Source of the DNA: Neopestalotiopsis rosae
Lineage: Eukaryota; Ascomycota; Sordariomycetes; Amphisphaeriales; Sporocadaceae
Assembly (NCBI GenBank): GCA_023078685.1
Contig: JALGAS010000005.1
Coordinates: 3,844,001 to 3,908,000 of the forward strand
Length of the DNA: 64,000 nt
Direction: 5' to 3'
Part shown: in pieces, positions 1 to 12,136 of the stretch
Layout of the letters: every line of letters begins with the position of its first letter
Position numbering within the stretch: position 1 is the stretch's first letter
Position numbers and translations under genes: made by a program
Notes under the pieces: generated by a model
Databases searched by the model: none
Told to the model about the DNA's origin: nothing
The model's input: the letters and a program-made list of their open reading frames with translations, nothing else

Positions 1-2131
1 TGACGAACATAAGACCGGCAGATGCGCCACTCAGCAGTGTTGCCCACATAGGTATTATTTGTCAAAATGAGGCAATTTTCATAGACATTCTCAGAGTTTA
101 GTAAATAAATATGAACCCGTACAGATATTGTGGGAGGCGGTAGTGGACGATCAAGCCACGCCAAGAAGTGCAGATACACAATGATTGTGAATCGTCTTCC
201 AATCTACCAAACACATTCGCACCATGCCAGATACAATCACAACTGAGGTAAGAAACACATACACGTGAGGGTCTTTACGCATGCTAGTTCTGAGGGGCGT
301 CATTGTAGGATCAATCGCCGACTTTGGTAGCTTGGTTATCTTTACATGTGTTAATGTGGCAATGTACGTGACTATGTGCTGAGTTGGTGTAACTAGATAG
401 AACCACACTAGATGTTCTTTCGACTAGTTGAAATGTCGGACCTGCAGACAGAACCTTATCTTGAACTGCCATTAATATGCACAGGGCAGGGTCTCTATCA
501 AGGTATATTCTACTATGTATGTGATATATGTAGAGGTGTGCTGCCGTCAAGGGATTTTAAGGGGCCCTCTATCATGTATGCACTTATTTACAGCACTAGT
601 AGTGTAACTCTAGTTTCTCCAGCGGGAAACGGATACTCCACCCCGCCCACACCATGTGTCCCGCCCACGTTGCACTACGATAAATCGGCCCCTCCATTGG
701 CTGGTGTTGGTGGAGCCCACGGTCTAATGCAGCGAATCCGTGACGGCCTTGAACCGCCGGGACGTTGTACCCCAAAGTGGTCACGTCCTAGCGAGACTAA
801 AATAATCCATCGACCGCTATTGTGTTACGTATACCGTCGCCTATCAATGGCGATGCCCAGCCATCAGCCATGTTGACAGGCGCCCATTTTTATTCCTTTT
901 TGCCGCCGAGTCCAATTGACCTACATGATAATAAAAACGTAGCTCAACCCGACTCTCTGGTTCAGTTCCAGACTTTTGAATCTTTTTGGCACTTTCCTCG
1001 CCCCTTCCGGCTCAATCCATTTCTGCAGCAACTGCAACTGCAATTGCGAGCAACCAACTCGGTTACCCCTGCCGAAACACCAAAGAGGCTCGAGGACACC
1101 CTTGTCCAAGCGCCCCCTCCAAACACCTCTCGTCTCAACCCCTTCGTCCAGCCTCAGTCTCTTTCACTGCGCTGCCATCTGAAAGACATCCATTTGGTCT
1201 GGTCTGATACTGCACCAAGTCCACTATCTGAGCCCGCCTCTCTGCATCCGTCGTGGTCGATTGAATTTGCCCCAATCCGCTATTATCTTGGTTGCTCGAA
1301 TCCACTTCAGCCTCAACCAGATCACTTACTGCCTGCATTTTTAAACTTAAGATATCTCAAGGGTGGCAGAGACCCTAGGTGATCCGCTACCATCTTCACG
1401 GCCCGTTCTCGCTTGTACACAGTAACTGTCCGATCTGGGACCATTCTCATCTATCGACACCCCATTGATGAGCAAAACACTTGGCTGGCATTGGCAATGA
1501 CTGGCTAGGAGGTTTCATGGACCGCTGACATCCGAACAATTGAATCCATTTCTCTTGCCCACAAGGGACGGTTCCTCGTGTGCCCGGATCTGAATCCACC
1601 CATCAGAGTCGGCCCCTTGTCTGCTCTGCGGCTATTGACAGCTCCTCCTGTGACGACTCGATTCCCCCAGCTGTGCCCTTCCCAAGCATTGTTTCTTAAC
1701 ACTGCCTTATACCCACCTCCCGCGTCTGCTGAGGTCTCTTCTTTTTCTCTTTCCCTCACTCCCTCGCTCGGCGCCAAGGACGTAGAAGATCCCGGCCTTC
1801 TTTTCTTCGTCTTCTACTTTATCGTTCCTTTCTTCAACTGCTGGATCAGATCGTTCTTTACTGTCGCTTCCTTTTCGCTTTCCGTGCTTTCAACTGTACA
1901 CTTTTAATTCTTCTCGTACCCGGAGATTAGTCAAGGAAAAGAAGGAGGTAGACGGAATAGGTCGACAACAGATCCAACGAACCGCCTTTATCAACTTCTC
2001 ACGACAACCATTTTTTAGGATTTGGGTGTTGTGGTCTCAGAGACGGGTCACGTCCGTACTGTCGCAGGTCGACACTCGATTGGAGTTCAGTATTGTTATT
2101 TTAAAAAGAGGAGGCATAGTCGACCGCCAAG
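1..2131. other. Upstream region and probable 5' leader of noxA; no gene recognised
   Basis: Several open frames of 60-190 codons occur on both strands, for example 412-876 and 822-1382 on the plus strand. None has a recognisable domain, splice structure or convincing start context, and they overlap each other. From about 1580 to 1900 the plus strand is rich in C and T, as is usual for promoters and leaders of highly expressed filamentous-fungal genes. I infer that this stretch is the promoter and a long 5' UTR of the NADPH oxidase gene that starts at 2132. A leader intron is possible but was not resolved. Confidence 0.5.
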
Positions 2132-3973
2132 ATGAGCGGAGGCATGAGCTTGGGAACGCTGATTAAGAAGCAGTTCACTGCTTCGAAATTGATCTTCCAC
2201 TTTCTCTTCTGGACATTCCATTGGGGTATCTTTGCCTATGGATGGTAGGTTTCGAAAACTTCTAGTCTAAGAAGACCGCAGTACTAATAGTTTCTCTATA
2301 CAGGTATAAGCAGGAGGCCGATATCAGGCTGGCTGGTCTGAACACCCTTCAGTATTCCGTATGGCTTTCCCGTGGAGCTGGTCTGGTTCTTTCCGTCGAT
2401 GGAATGATCATCTTGCTTCCGGTCTGCCGAACCATTATGCGATGGGTTCGACCTAAGCTCAAGTTCTTGCCGCTAGATGAGAACCTCTGGTTCCACCGAC
2501 AGGTCGCCTACGCTATGCTGATGTTCACCATCATCCACACCTCGGCTCATTACATCAAGTAAGCAACAAAGAAGCACTACCATTTTGCACAACATCAACT
2601 GACAGCCACTAGCTTCTTCAATGTCGAAAAGACGCAAATTCGTCCAGTGACAGCCATCCAAATTCACTATACCCAGGCTGGTGGTATTACAGGACATGTC
2701 ATGCTTCTCTGCATGCTGCTCATGTACACGACTGCTCACACTCGCATTCGACAGCAATCCTTTGAGACGTTTTGGTACACTCACCACTTGTTCATTCCGT
2801 TTTTCCTCGGTCTGTACACCCACACCACTGGTTGCTTCGTCCGTGACACTGCTCTGCCATTCTCCCCGTTCGAGGGCGCCAACTACTGGAACCACTGCAT
2901 CGGGTACCTGGGCTGGAGATGGGAGCTCTGGGCAGGTGGTTTCTACCTGATTGAACGTCTGTACCGCGAGATTCGCGCCAAGCGTACGACACAGATTACC
3001 CGAGTTGTTCGTCACCCCTACGATGTCGTCGAGCTCCAGTTCAACAAGCCGTCCTTCAAGTACAAGGCTGGACAGTGGCTTTTCTTGCAAGTCCCGTCTG
3101 TCTCCAGCTACCAGTGGCACCCTTTCACCATTACATCGTGTCCTTACGATCCTTACGTGTCCGTGCATGTCCGACAGGTTGGAGACTTCACCAGGGCTCT
3201 CGGTGATGCTGTTGGTGCTGGTTCTGCCCAGGCCAAGCTGTACGATGGCGTTGACCCCATGGGAATGTACGAGGTGGCTCTGCAGAATGGTCAGCAGATG
3301 CCGTTGCTCCGAATCGATGGCCCCTATGGTGCCCCAGCCGAAGATGTGTTCGACAATGAAATCGCCGTGCTCATTGGTACCGGTATTGGTGTCACTCCTT
3401 GGGCAGCTATCCTGAAGAACATCTGGCACCTTCGCAACAGCCCGAACCCACCCGCCCGTCTTCGCCGTGTCGAGTTCATCTGGGTCTGCAAGGACACTGG
3501 CTCTTTCGAATGGTTTCAGACTCTCTTGTCATCGCTTGAGCAGCAGAGTAGCGAGGCAGCTCGTGTTCCTGGCAGCAGCGGTGTCGAATTCCTGAAGATC
3601 CACACATACTTGACCCAAAAGCTGGACATGGACACAACCCAGAACATTGTGCTCAACTCTGTTGGCGCCGAAGTCGATCCCTTGACCGAACTCAAGGCGC
3701 GCACCAACTTCGGCCGACCTGATTTCCCGCGTATGTTTGAGGCTATGCGTGACGGTATCCTGGACCGCACCTACATGAACGGTTTGGAGGGTAGTATGCA
3801 GACCACAGTCGGTGTCTACTTCTGTGGTCCCTCTGCAGCTGGTGAGTACTTGTCCGTCAATAACTTCGAACGACAAACACTAATAACTTCTTCTAGCACG
3901 CGACATCAAGAAGGCAACCAAGCAGGCAACAGTACGGGAAGTCAAGTTCCGATTCTGGAAGGAACACTTCTAG
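2132..3973 (+). CDS. noxA: NADPH oxidase NoxA (Nox1-type), superoxide-generating
   Basis: Four exons (2132-2244, 2304-2558, 2613-3841, 3897-3973) encode 557 aa, the usual size of fungal NoxA. The introns are 54-59 nt with canonical GT-AG ends and keep the frame. The N-terminal half is a multi-pass ferric-reductase-like membrane domain. The four haem-ligand histidines are visible as two pairs, H102/H116 (14 apart) and H180/H193 (13 apart), matching the spacing in mammalian NOX2. The C-terminal half carries the FAD motif HPFT at 292-295, an NADPH-binding GTGIGVTPWA segment and a late CGPS motif. There is no EF-hand extension, which argues against NoxC. In this family electrons pass from NADPH across the membrane to oxygen, making superoxide used in hyphal differentiation, fusion and fruiting. 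NoxR/Rac and NoxD are the known partners; none lies in this window. The ATG at 2132 gives the typical short cytosolic N-terminus. Confidence 0.96.
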
Positions 3974-5036
3974 TTGTGCGTATATTAGTTCATGGTTGCG
4001 ATATTCTTGCGTATACCCATTTTTGGAAGCGCTCATACTCTAATGAGAAGATGCACCTTGAAGATGTCATGAGATATAAGTCGGGCACGTGGGCCTTTGA
4101 CTGCCATACAAGGGGCTTCTTCTTGCCTGCGACATATCTGTATAGTTGCGTCTGGGAAGCTTACATACGTGCTACAATCATTTCATTTTTCGAAGGACAC
4201 GGTTATTGCTTGGTCAAGGCGGCCAAAGTCATACAGTATTTACTTTTTAAGCGTTTCTTGCCTCAAAATCTACAGATATTCAATCTAGTCTAAACGTTTC
4301 ATCGGATATTTGCTCAGTGACAGTCTATTCTTGGATTTTCGATTTTCATCATGACCCAGTTCCTGACCAACGAGTGTCGAAATTCGAGTCAAAATTTGAT
4401 CGAATGACATCGAATGATACCAAGAGATCCTGACAATACAGACCAATAGAAAGGCGCCTATATCATACTTCTCTGCCGCGGTCATGTAACCAGAAGTGTC
4501 GCAGCTTTTGCTCGCATGAGCTCAAAGTATTCAGGAATGACACCACCCTAGAATGAGCCGATGATGTGCCCGGGCCGAACAATGGACCATCTGGAAATCA
4601 TGTGATTTGGATAAGTTCATAATAAAGAGAGCCAAGGAAATCTTAGAATGAGCCAATATTGAAAGGAGACGTCAACTTAATAGCCGGAGTGTTAGGAGGG
4701 AATACCTTTAGTGGGCCCCGATGCCGATCCTAGATCCCCGCCCACGGCACGCCCGCAGCTTTGGCAGCCCTCTCAGGCTGGTTCAGGCACCGACCATGGT
4801 CACTGGTTGGTCACAAACCACAAAACCACAACATGCAGCTAGGGTGGCGGTGCAGCAGCAGCCCTGGACTCTCAACAACATGACCTGATCACATGTTCCT
4901 ACTCATCCCATATCCCCATTCTTCCCGTTTCATGCTCGAGAAGTGTCATACCAGGTAGCAAGGGCTAGGAAGAGGGACCAGGAAGGAACTCGAGCTTTGC
5001 AGGGCCCAGGCCACAGAAGCAGAGAAGGCGTCGGTC
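3974..5036. other. Intergenic region between noxA and the F-box gene
   Basis: The first few hundred bases are AT-rich and probably hold the noxA 3' UTR and terminator. An open frame continues past the noxA stop only because it reads through the last intron in another phase. The part from about 4700 to 5036 is more GC-rich and is presumably the promoter of the F-box gene. I see no RNA gene or repeat. Confidence 0.5.
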
Positions 5037-6757
5037 ATGGCAGCTGCTGCCAATAATCCCCAGCTCTTGCCTGTGAGCAAGCTGACCTGTGGCTTCTGCG
5101 GTTTTGTCTCGCCACACTTCAACGCAGACCCCAACAACGTGTGGGCGCCCTACTACCGGGCCGTCTATGCGGTTGGCCCCTTGGACTCGCACGAGTCACC
5201 ACGGCTGTCCGGCGTCGGCTTTCACAGACACCACCAAATAGACAATTACCTGCCGGCGCGCACCGAGGACCGTTGGGCTGATGCTGCTGTTTCCGACCGC
5301 GCCGGGCAAGGGATAGGCTTGACGAATTTCGTCCCTTCGGCTGGACCGACACAGCTCGTACGGATTCGCGATATCAAGCCACCCGGCCCCGAAGTCCCGG
5401 CCCACGAGCAGTACGACTATGCTTGGGGATTTCTCTTCCACGAGGCGTGTTGGTCCGTCCTGGAACAAGCCTTGAAGCCGTCCGAGGTTGACATTGCCGC
5501 GCTCTGGAGAATCCTCTGTTCCGTCCCTTGCGGCAGCGAATTGCCCAACTGGGGCCACAACTACGGTGGTCTGTACATGGGCACCATGCGTGACCAGGCC
5601 CGGGGCGAGCACTTTGTGCTTCTGGGCCGAAACAGCAACCTGGTCATACCGAGTACCTTTTCGAATCCCTTTAGGGTCCCCGAGCTGGAAAGACTAGTCC
5701 TCCAAAACCGCATAGTGGCTTCGCCAGCAGCCCAAACGAGAGACGGCGGCAACGCCTTTGAGCCAGATGAGCAAGTTTCTGCGGAAGGGAGACCAGGGGT
5801 GAGGGATCCGTTTGCGGCCCTGCCACCCGAGTTGAAGGAGATGCTGCTCTGCTACATGAGGTCGCCAGACGCGGCGGCATTGCGTCTCGCGTCACGAGCC
5901 CTGGCATCCACACCGCTGACGCAGCACTTTTTCCAGTCGCGATTCTGGCCGGGCCGGGAGATGGCCGTCTTCTTTGACGCCTTTCTGCTGCCGGCCGCCG
6001 AGGTGCGTGGTACCGACTGGCGCAGGCTGTACTGGCAGCTCAAAATAAGGCTCAAGTATAACCGCGTCGGACTCGGCGAGCGGAATCGACTCCGCCTCTG
6101 GACTTCGACTATACGGCCCCTCGCCGACGCGATTGATCATATTCGATGGGGCATGAGCGAGCTGAAGGGTGGGCCGGACTGGCGATGGGTCGGTGCCACG
6201 TCCGGTGAGGAAACCGATGCTGCTCTCGCGGCTGACTGGAAGATCTGTCGCACTGCCAAGCTGCAGGCGCCCGTGGTTTTCGGTGAGATTCGGAGGGTCG
6301 TTTACCGTGCAGAAGTCGAGCTTCCGGCCGGCGCTCCCTTGAGCGGCGTCTACATCTCATTTATTGAGTTCTTTGGGACGAGATATATCACGGGCTTGCG
6401 CTTCAGATTTAACGGCTTGGATGATGTAGAGCTGGGATACATCATGCGCAACTCGGAAGAGTATCTGCCTATCTTGAGCGGCTGTCTAGCCGGGTTTCAC
6501 TGTGCCACAGATGAGTGCGGATTCCGAGCCTTGGCCTTGACCGAAGGAAGGAACGTAGTGTCTGAATACTTGGATTGGGCGGGTCAACCGGAAGCTCTGA
6601 TTGTGGTAGCATTGAAGATGGCTGCCAAAGATGGTTTGCGGAGAATAAGAGCGTCATTTGATGTAAGTGATTCCGGACAACCTTGGTGTTGATACATGAC
6701 TAAGAATATTGTCTACAGGGTTTCAGGCTGCAAGCACTCCTAATTCCGGAGAAATGA
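5037..6757 (+). CDS. F-box domain protein, fungal-specific, function unknown
   Basis: Two exons (5037-6662 and 6719-6757) encode 554 aa. The 56-nt intron has GTAAGT at the donor and CTACAG at the acceptor and leaves a 12-residue last exon. The N-terminus has a CGFC pair that may be half of a small zinc site. Residues about 255-305 read as an F-box (start DPFAALPPELKEMLL, then a basic leucine-rich stretch ending HFFQSRFWPGREM). The C-terminal half is an aromatic-rich domain of unknown function typical of fungal F-box proteins. F-box proteins usually bind Skp1 and recruit substrates to an SCF ubiquitin ligase; the substrate here is unknown. GC content is clearly higher than in the flanking gaps, as expected for coding sequence. 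I am confident that it is a gene, less so of the F-box boundaries. Confidence 0.8.
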
Positions 6758-6965
6758 AGATAAGGCAATTCAATATGTCACACTAATACTGATGAGTACG
6801 ACCACACCGTCTTGTGGCCCCTATCTAGCTTTCACAGCGATCAGATTCATGGAATTGCTCAACGCAAAGTCGAATTACCATATCAGCAGACCTGTGTCTA
6901 TCTACGAATGTACGAGGGCGAAAGTCAAGGTTGCGGGGCAATTGGACTGCTCATCTGACGTATTA

Positions 6966-8208
6966 TTACGTCTCATGCTGTATGCGCCTTCTTAGGAAGT
7001 CAGAGACTGCCCTCCGCCCCTCTGCTCGAAACATGGTATCGTTGTGAAATGCACTCTCGACAGCCTTCCTCTCAACGGGTATCTGAAGAGCCTTGGCTCT
7101 GTCATGAAGTTTCTGACTCAATGCCACCGGCACAAGCTCGTCCTTTGCCGCTTCAAGGATGAGCATTCTCGGCCGAGTCTTGCCGGCGCAATGTCTCTCT
7201 GATATTAGACCCAAATTCTTCCAGCTATCCAGGTGGTTTCGCAAAAAGGGCCAGAGGTATTTATACGGGAGCCATTTTTGAGGATATAATACCTCGAGCA
7301 TGGCACGAATGGACGTAAAGGGCGTCTCGAGTATGATAGAGTCCAACTGTAAATTTTGAGGCATCGAAGGCTCGGCTGCCAAATTCGTAGCCACGCCGGC
7401 GCCAATGGATTGACCCCAAAGCACGAGACTTCCAGGTATCTCTGTCTTGTGCTGTTGCGATATCCAGTCTAGAGCTGCTGTGGCATCCATTCTAATGCCC
7501 TTCTCTGTAGGACGTCCTTTTGAAGTCCAATAGCCGCGGTAGCTCAAACAGACAAATGTCAGTCGGACATTTCCCGGTTCACCATGCAAATTCCTCTTCA
7601 ACATTGCCGAGGTGGATGAGAGGTCGGGAAGCCTTGGTGGGATGGATGATGCATTACCTATGAATTGATCTCAGTTCTTTTTGACTCTTTTACGATATTC
7701 TGCCGGTTATCGGCAGATTACAGAGGGAAGGTAAATGCGAACCCTGGAAATATAAAATATAGAAATGTTTGTCCACTCCTTGGACTTCTCTGCCAGCTCC
7801 CTGTCCAGCCTCGACATTGGCCACGCAAAGCGCCAGGTCTTTACCGTCGGCAGCACGTATCCTCTCTTCTCGCCATGATATGCCCGCACAGCGACTGGCG
7901 TAGTCCTCGATCTTTTCGGAACGGGCATTCGGCGGTAGGCCTGGCATGTAAATGATCTTATTCTGGAAAATCACCAACATGCAGCATTTCCACGTCCAGA
8001 GAGCGACAAACAGGCCGCCAAAGTAGAGCGGGGCGAGGGCCAGACCCTCGAGGTGAAAGTGCCGCCTTTGCGTCCAGCTTCCGCCGCCGCCGCTGCTGCA
8101 TCCTGTGGACGGAGACGCAATGCGAGGCGGCGTGGTGAGTGGTGATTGAACCACGAGTTGGTGGCTACGTAGCGCTGCTGTCACGGCACGGCGGCGAATG
8201 GAGTGCAT
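6966..8208 (-). CDS. BEM46-like alpha/beta hydrolase, membrane-anchored
   Basis: Two exons on the minus strand (8208-7743 and 7657-6966) encode 385 aa. The catalytic triad is readable: the nucleophile Ser in LVLWGQSIGAG, the Asp in EAAKDELVP and the His in SAFHNDTM. The FQGNASSIPPRL segment spans the splice junction and is characteristic of this family. The N-terminus is basic and Ser-rich, then has one hydrophobic segment (about residues 57-80) that should anchor the protein in a membrane. The family includes yeast and Neurospora Bem46, an ER/membrane hydrolase linked to polarity and spore germination; the substrate is unknown. The intron donor is GTTCGC, unusual for this window, but the frame and the family motif both require it. 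The gene is convergent with the F-box gene and divergent from SDS22. Confidence 0.88.
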
Positions 8209-8913
8209 CCTGGGCCCAAAATTGCAAGTATATCTATGAGTGAGTCTGATGAGTAGACGGTCATGACATATTTACAGACGCTTGGGCATCTTGATGATGC
8301 TCGGGCGTTGTGGTGTGAGGCTGCTGATAGTGAGCTATGTTTCGAGTAGGCTAGCTAATGTTAAGAGCTCTATGTTGTAAGGTGAACAGATGTACCTTAG
8401 ATACAATTTATGGTTTGAGCCACTAAAGACCCCTGAATAGCCAGTCTGTAATACAAACAATTTCCTGCATTGGGGATTGCGCTAGAACCTTGGAAACTCG
8501 CTCACGCCTTATTCTTGGAATCCCCATAACTTACCCGAGGCCATGGTTCACTGGCTGCTTCTGGGTGAGATTTATCATTCCAGCGGCTGTTGCACAGAAT
8601 ACTAGCGCTGTATCATTGCACCTTTTTGCAAGGTACCCCGCTGTTGACGGTCTAGCCCCACTGGCTATGGGCCTTCAATCACAGTCCTGCGCGCCCAGAA
8701 ACCCTTGCTGCGTCTGGAAGTATGTAATCAGAGGCGCCCCGCGTCAAGCCGACAAGTGATCGATCGGGTCACATCAAGACTGGAGCAAAACCAAAAACCT
8801 GGCATTCAAACATTCGACTTTCTTTTCCCTCTCTTCTTCGCACTATTTTCAAAATTCACGGGACCTCAACCAAGGGTAATCACCTGCGAGATCGAACATC
8901 GACTGCGCCCGTC
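8209..8913. promoter_or_regulatory. Divergent promoter region between BEM46-like and SDS22 genes
   Basis: This gap of about 0.7 kb separates the start of the minus-strand hydrolase (8208) from the start of plus-strand SDS22 (8914). It should hold both promoters. From about 8815 to 8860 the plus strand is pyrimidine-rich, consistent with the SDS22 transcription start region. No specific element is claimed. Confidence 0.5.
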
Positions 8914-10197
8914 ATGCCTGCACCAACGGAAGAAAATGTTCCGCAGTCGCCCGGCCGCCACATCGAACTGGTCGAGGACGAGGCTCACTCGGAGCGCGGT
9001 GATGGAAACGGCAACGCCAGCCCGGCCCTGACCGATAGCAAAGGCTGGGATGGAAAGCTTCGCGTCGATCGCACCGCTCTGATACAGAACCCCGAGGCCT
9101 TGTCGGATCCAGAGTACTCGGACGACGAGAATGTTTTGCCAGGCGAAGAAGTGGCCGCCGACGAAGGTAAGCTCCCGTGGAATATAGCTGCTGCCTATAT
9201 TTGCTCCCCTGCATGTGACTAACCCACTTTGCTCTATAGACCTGCTCAACGACGAAGACCCCGAGACTGAGGATATTGCTCTCATACAATCACGTATTGG
9301 AAACATACCTGCTTTGCGACTCGAACGTTTCAAGCACGTTACCCGGCTATGCCTCCGCCAAAACCTCGTCCAGCACATTGAGGGCCTGTCCTCTCTCGGC
9401 CCTACTCTCGAAGAGTTGGATTTCTATGACAACCTCATCGCACACATTAGAGGCTTGGAGGATCTGACTAACCTCACCACGCTGGACCTCAGCTTCAACA
9501 AGATCAAGCATATCAAGCATATCGACCACTTGACAAAGCTCAAGGATCTCTTTTTTGTGGCAAACAAAATCAGCAAGATTGAGGGTCTGGAAACACTGGT
9601 GAACCTGCGTCAGGTCGAGCTGGGTTCGAACAGGATCAGGGAGATCAAGAACCTCGACACTCTGGTGAACTTGGAAGAGCTCTGGCTGGCCAAGAACAAG
9701 ATCACGGAAATCAAGGGCTTGGAGGGCCTGCCCAAGCTCAGATTACTGAGCATTCAGTCCAACAGAATAAAGGACCTGACACCTCTTCGCCAAGCGCCGC
9801 AGCTCGAGGAGCTCTACATTTCACACAATGCGCTGGAAAGTTTGGAAGGCCTGGACGGTAACCCCAACCTCAAGATCTTGGATGTTTCCAACAACATGAT
9901 CCAAAGCCTCAAGGGCCTCGAGAGCCTCAAGGAGATTGAGGAGTTCTGGGCGAGCTACAACCAGATTGGAGACTTTACCGATGTCGAGCGTGCTCTCAAG
10001 GATAAGGAGAGTTTGACGACAGTGTATTTCGAGGGCAACCCTCTGCAGCTGCGGCAACCGGCGCTCTATAGGAACAAGGTCCGACTAGCTCTCCCGCAGG
10101 TGACACAGATTGATGCCAGTAAGTACCGAAATGCCTATTTTCCTCACAACACTCTACATGGAACCTAACCTGTATCACAGCTTTCGTCAGGACCTAG
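8914..10197 (+). CDS. sds22: Protein phosphatase 1 regulatory subunit SDS22 (leucine-rich repeat)
   Basis: Three exons (8914-9166, 9240-10118, 10181-10197) encode 382 aa. After an acidic N-terminal tail of about 90 residues come roughly eleven 22-residue leucine-rich repeats with the SDS22 pattern, for example LTTLDLSFNKIKHIKHIDHL. A C-terminal LRR-cap follows with YRNKVRLALPQVTQIDATF. The last exon holds only five complete codons plus the stop, and its splice joins the cap motif correctly. SDS22 binds the catalytic subunit of protein phosphatase 1 and guides its maturation and nuclear mitotic functions. Length and repeat number match the family. It is the first of two PP1 regulators in this window; the second is RIF1. 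Confidence 0.96.
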
Positions 10198-10559
10198 TAA
10201 CTCGGTACAAAATCGGTGGTCAAAAGGAAGGAGCCGTTTCTTAGTGCATAGCCAGGCGTTTCGGGAGGATGGATTTGCATCGCCATTTACTATATGGTGA
10301 ATATACGCCATGATGGGATTGGAGGTTTCATTGCATTGTCGAGTCCTTGTACAGCTTCGCCTCAATGACATCCGGGTTCACACCGGGCCTTCGAATCATT
10401 TTACATTCTCGTTATATTGTCACATGATAATGCGGTGATCTCAGCTTCAGCCATATTTATTCATTTCTACTTCCATGGTTGTGCCATATATCTATTCTTC
10501 AGTCACAGCCGGCTTGGTACACCAACTGTGTCCTGAATTCACCACTACATAAGGGTGAT
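10198..10559. other. Convergent intergenic region (3' ends of SDS22 and the aldo-keto reductase gene)
   Basis: This stretch separates two converging genes and should contain both 3' UTRs. It is AT-rich. No open frame, hairpin or repeat stands out. Confidence 0.5.
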
Positions 10560-12136
10560 TTAACCAAAGATCCACATCTTCTGGGTCTCAAAGTACTGTT
10601 GTAAAGCAATAGTCAGCACAAGTATACTCAAGGATTCCCGTCATCGTCACACAGTTCGATGGGTATGGCTTACATTTGATGGCTGGTTGAACCGAATACC
10701 AGCGTCCTTGCCCGAGATCTTGTCGATATCCTCCTGGTCCAGGTCAAAGCTGTTGACGTCCAAGTTCTGAGCGAGGATCTCGGCGCGGCTCGTCTTGGGG
10801 ATGACGGCCAGGCCGCGCTGGGTAGCCCAGCGGAGCAGGACCTGCGAGGGCTCCTTGCCGTGCTTCTTGGCGATGGACGTGATGAGGTCGTCCTTGAGCA
10901 GGGGGACCAGGGCCTCGGCGTGCTTGAAGCCGAACTCGAGGAAGCTGGCGGGGCCGAACGAGCTGTAGGCCGTCACGGCGATGCCTTCCTCCTTGGCCAG
11001 GTTGAGCAGCTCCTGCTGCACCAGGTACGGGTGGTGCTCGATCTGCAGCGTGGCGGGCGGGATGCGGGCGTAGCGCAGCATGTCGTAGATGAGCTGGGCC
11101 TGGAAGTTGGAGATGCCGATGCTCCGGGCCAGCTTGGCGTCGACGAGGCCCTCGACGGCCCTCCACGTGTCCTGGATGGTGGTCTTGGACTTTATGATTT
11201 GCGACTTGCCGTCGTGGTGCCAACCGGGAGGGTAGCGGACCGAAGGGTCGACGTACTTTAGTGCTCCCGGGAAATGGATGAGGTACAGGTCAAAGTAGTC
11301 GATGCCCCAGTCCGACAGCTGACGCTTCACCACGGGCTCGACCTGCTCCGGGTCGTTGAAGGTGGGCCACAGCTTGGAGACGATGAAGAGCTCCTCGCGC
11401 TTCACGATGCCTTCCTTGAGGGCGCGGGCGACGCCCTCGCCGCATTCCTTTTCATTTCCGTAGTCTGTAATGCAGAAAATTAGAAGTCCGTCTTGAGAAT
11501 CGTGATTGATGTGATAGTATATGGCACGTGATGGTGATCCAGATGTAGAAGAATTTCCAATGGATCGACTGCGTATACTGGAGCCGCCATGTCTTAAACC
11601 CCCTGGTCGCTAGTATAGAGCTTGGCAAAGCTCCCCCTCGGCGCCAATAGGGACCTAGACCGTTTCTCCGGCTGAAAGACAAGCGGCTCCAGGGGCGTCG
11701 ATCGCGGGGTAATGCCGAAGTCGTAGGAGGGGTGGAAGCTCAACGACAAACGTCAAGACTTGTTCCCATTCTTCAGGTTCGACTTGGTTCCCTTGCTGCG
11801 ACAAAAAGTCTTGGCGTCATCACTGGAGGCGTCGTGTAGGCGAGGCATTGGAGGAAAGATGTTTTTTGTTGTTTGGTACATGGGCAACAGGAGGGAAATG
11901 GGATATGGTCTGCTCTTCCAATCTTGTTACTTACCGCAAGCTCCGTCGAGCAATCTATAGCCAGCCTTGATGGCATTGTAGACGGTGTCGGCACAGATTT
12001 TGTTGTCGACCTTCCATAGCCCAAAGCCCACCTGGGGCACTATAAGATATTGTGGTCAGCCATTGCGCTCGCTCAGATAGGGAAGAGAGGGCTGCTTACT
12101 CTCATAGCCGCTGCTGAGCTTGATGGTTGAGCCCAT
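10560..12136 (-). CDS. xyl1: D-xylose reductase-type aldo-keto reductase
   Basis: Four exons on the minus strand (12136-12100, 12039-11935, 11464-10674, 10595-10560) encode 322 aa, the normal length of fungal xylose reductases. The AKR tetrad is present: D44 and Y49 in LLDGACDYGN, K78 in VSKLW and H111 in LIHFP. The cofactor-binding IPKTS segment lies near residue 270, where many homologues have IPKS. In this family the enzyme reduces D-xylose (and L-arabinose) to the polyol with NADPH, the first step of fungal pentose catabolism in the cytosol. The first exon is only 37 nt and gives [13 protein letters not shown] across the junction, as in homologues. The second intron is 470 nt, much longer than any other intron here. 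An alternative is a closely related AKR with another aldehyde substrate. Confidence 0.93.

Noticed and set aside
822..1382. 186-codon plus-strand open frame upstream of noxA
   Set aside because: Gln/Pro/Ser-rich with no domain, overlapping several other short frames in a pyrimidine-rich leader region; more likely untranslated noxA leader than a gene.
2473..3429. 318-codon minus-strand frame antisense to noxA
   Set aside because: Shadow of the noxA coding exon, whose haem, FAD and NADPH motifs are unambiguous on the plus strand.
10744..11223. Frame overlapping the xylose reductase gene, rich in Arg, Pro and His
   Set aside because: Out-of-frame reading of a GC-rich exon on the same strand; low complexity and no motif.
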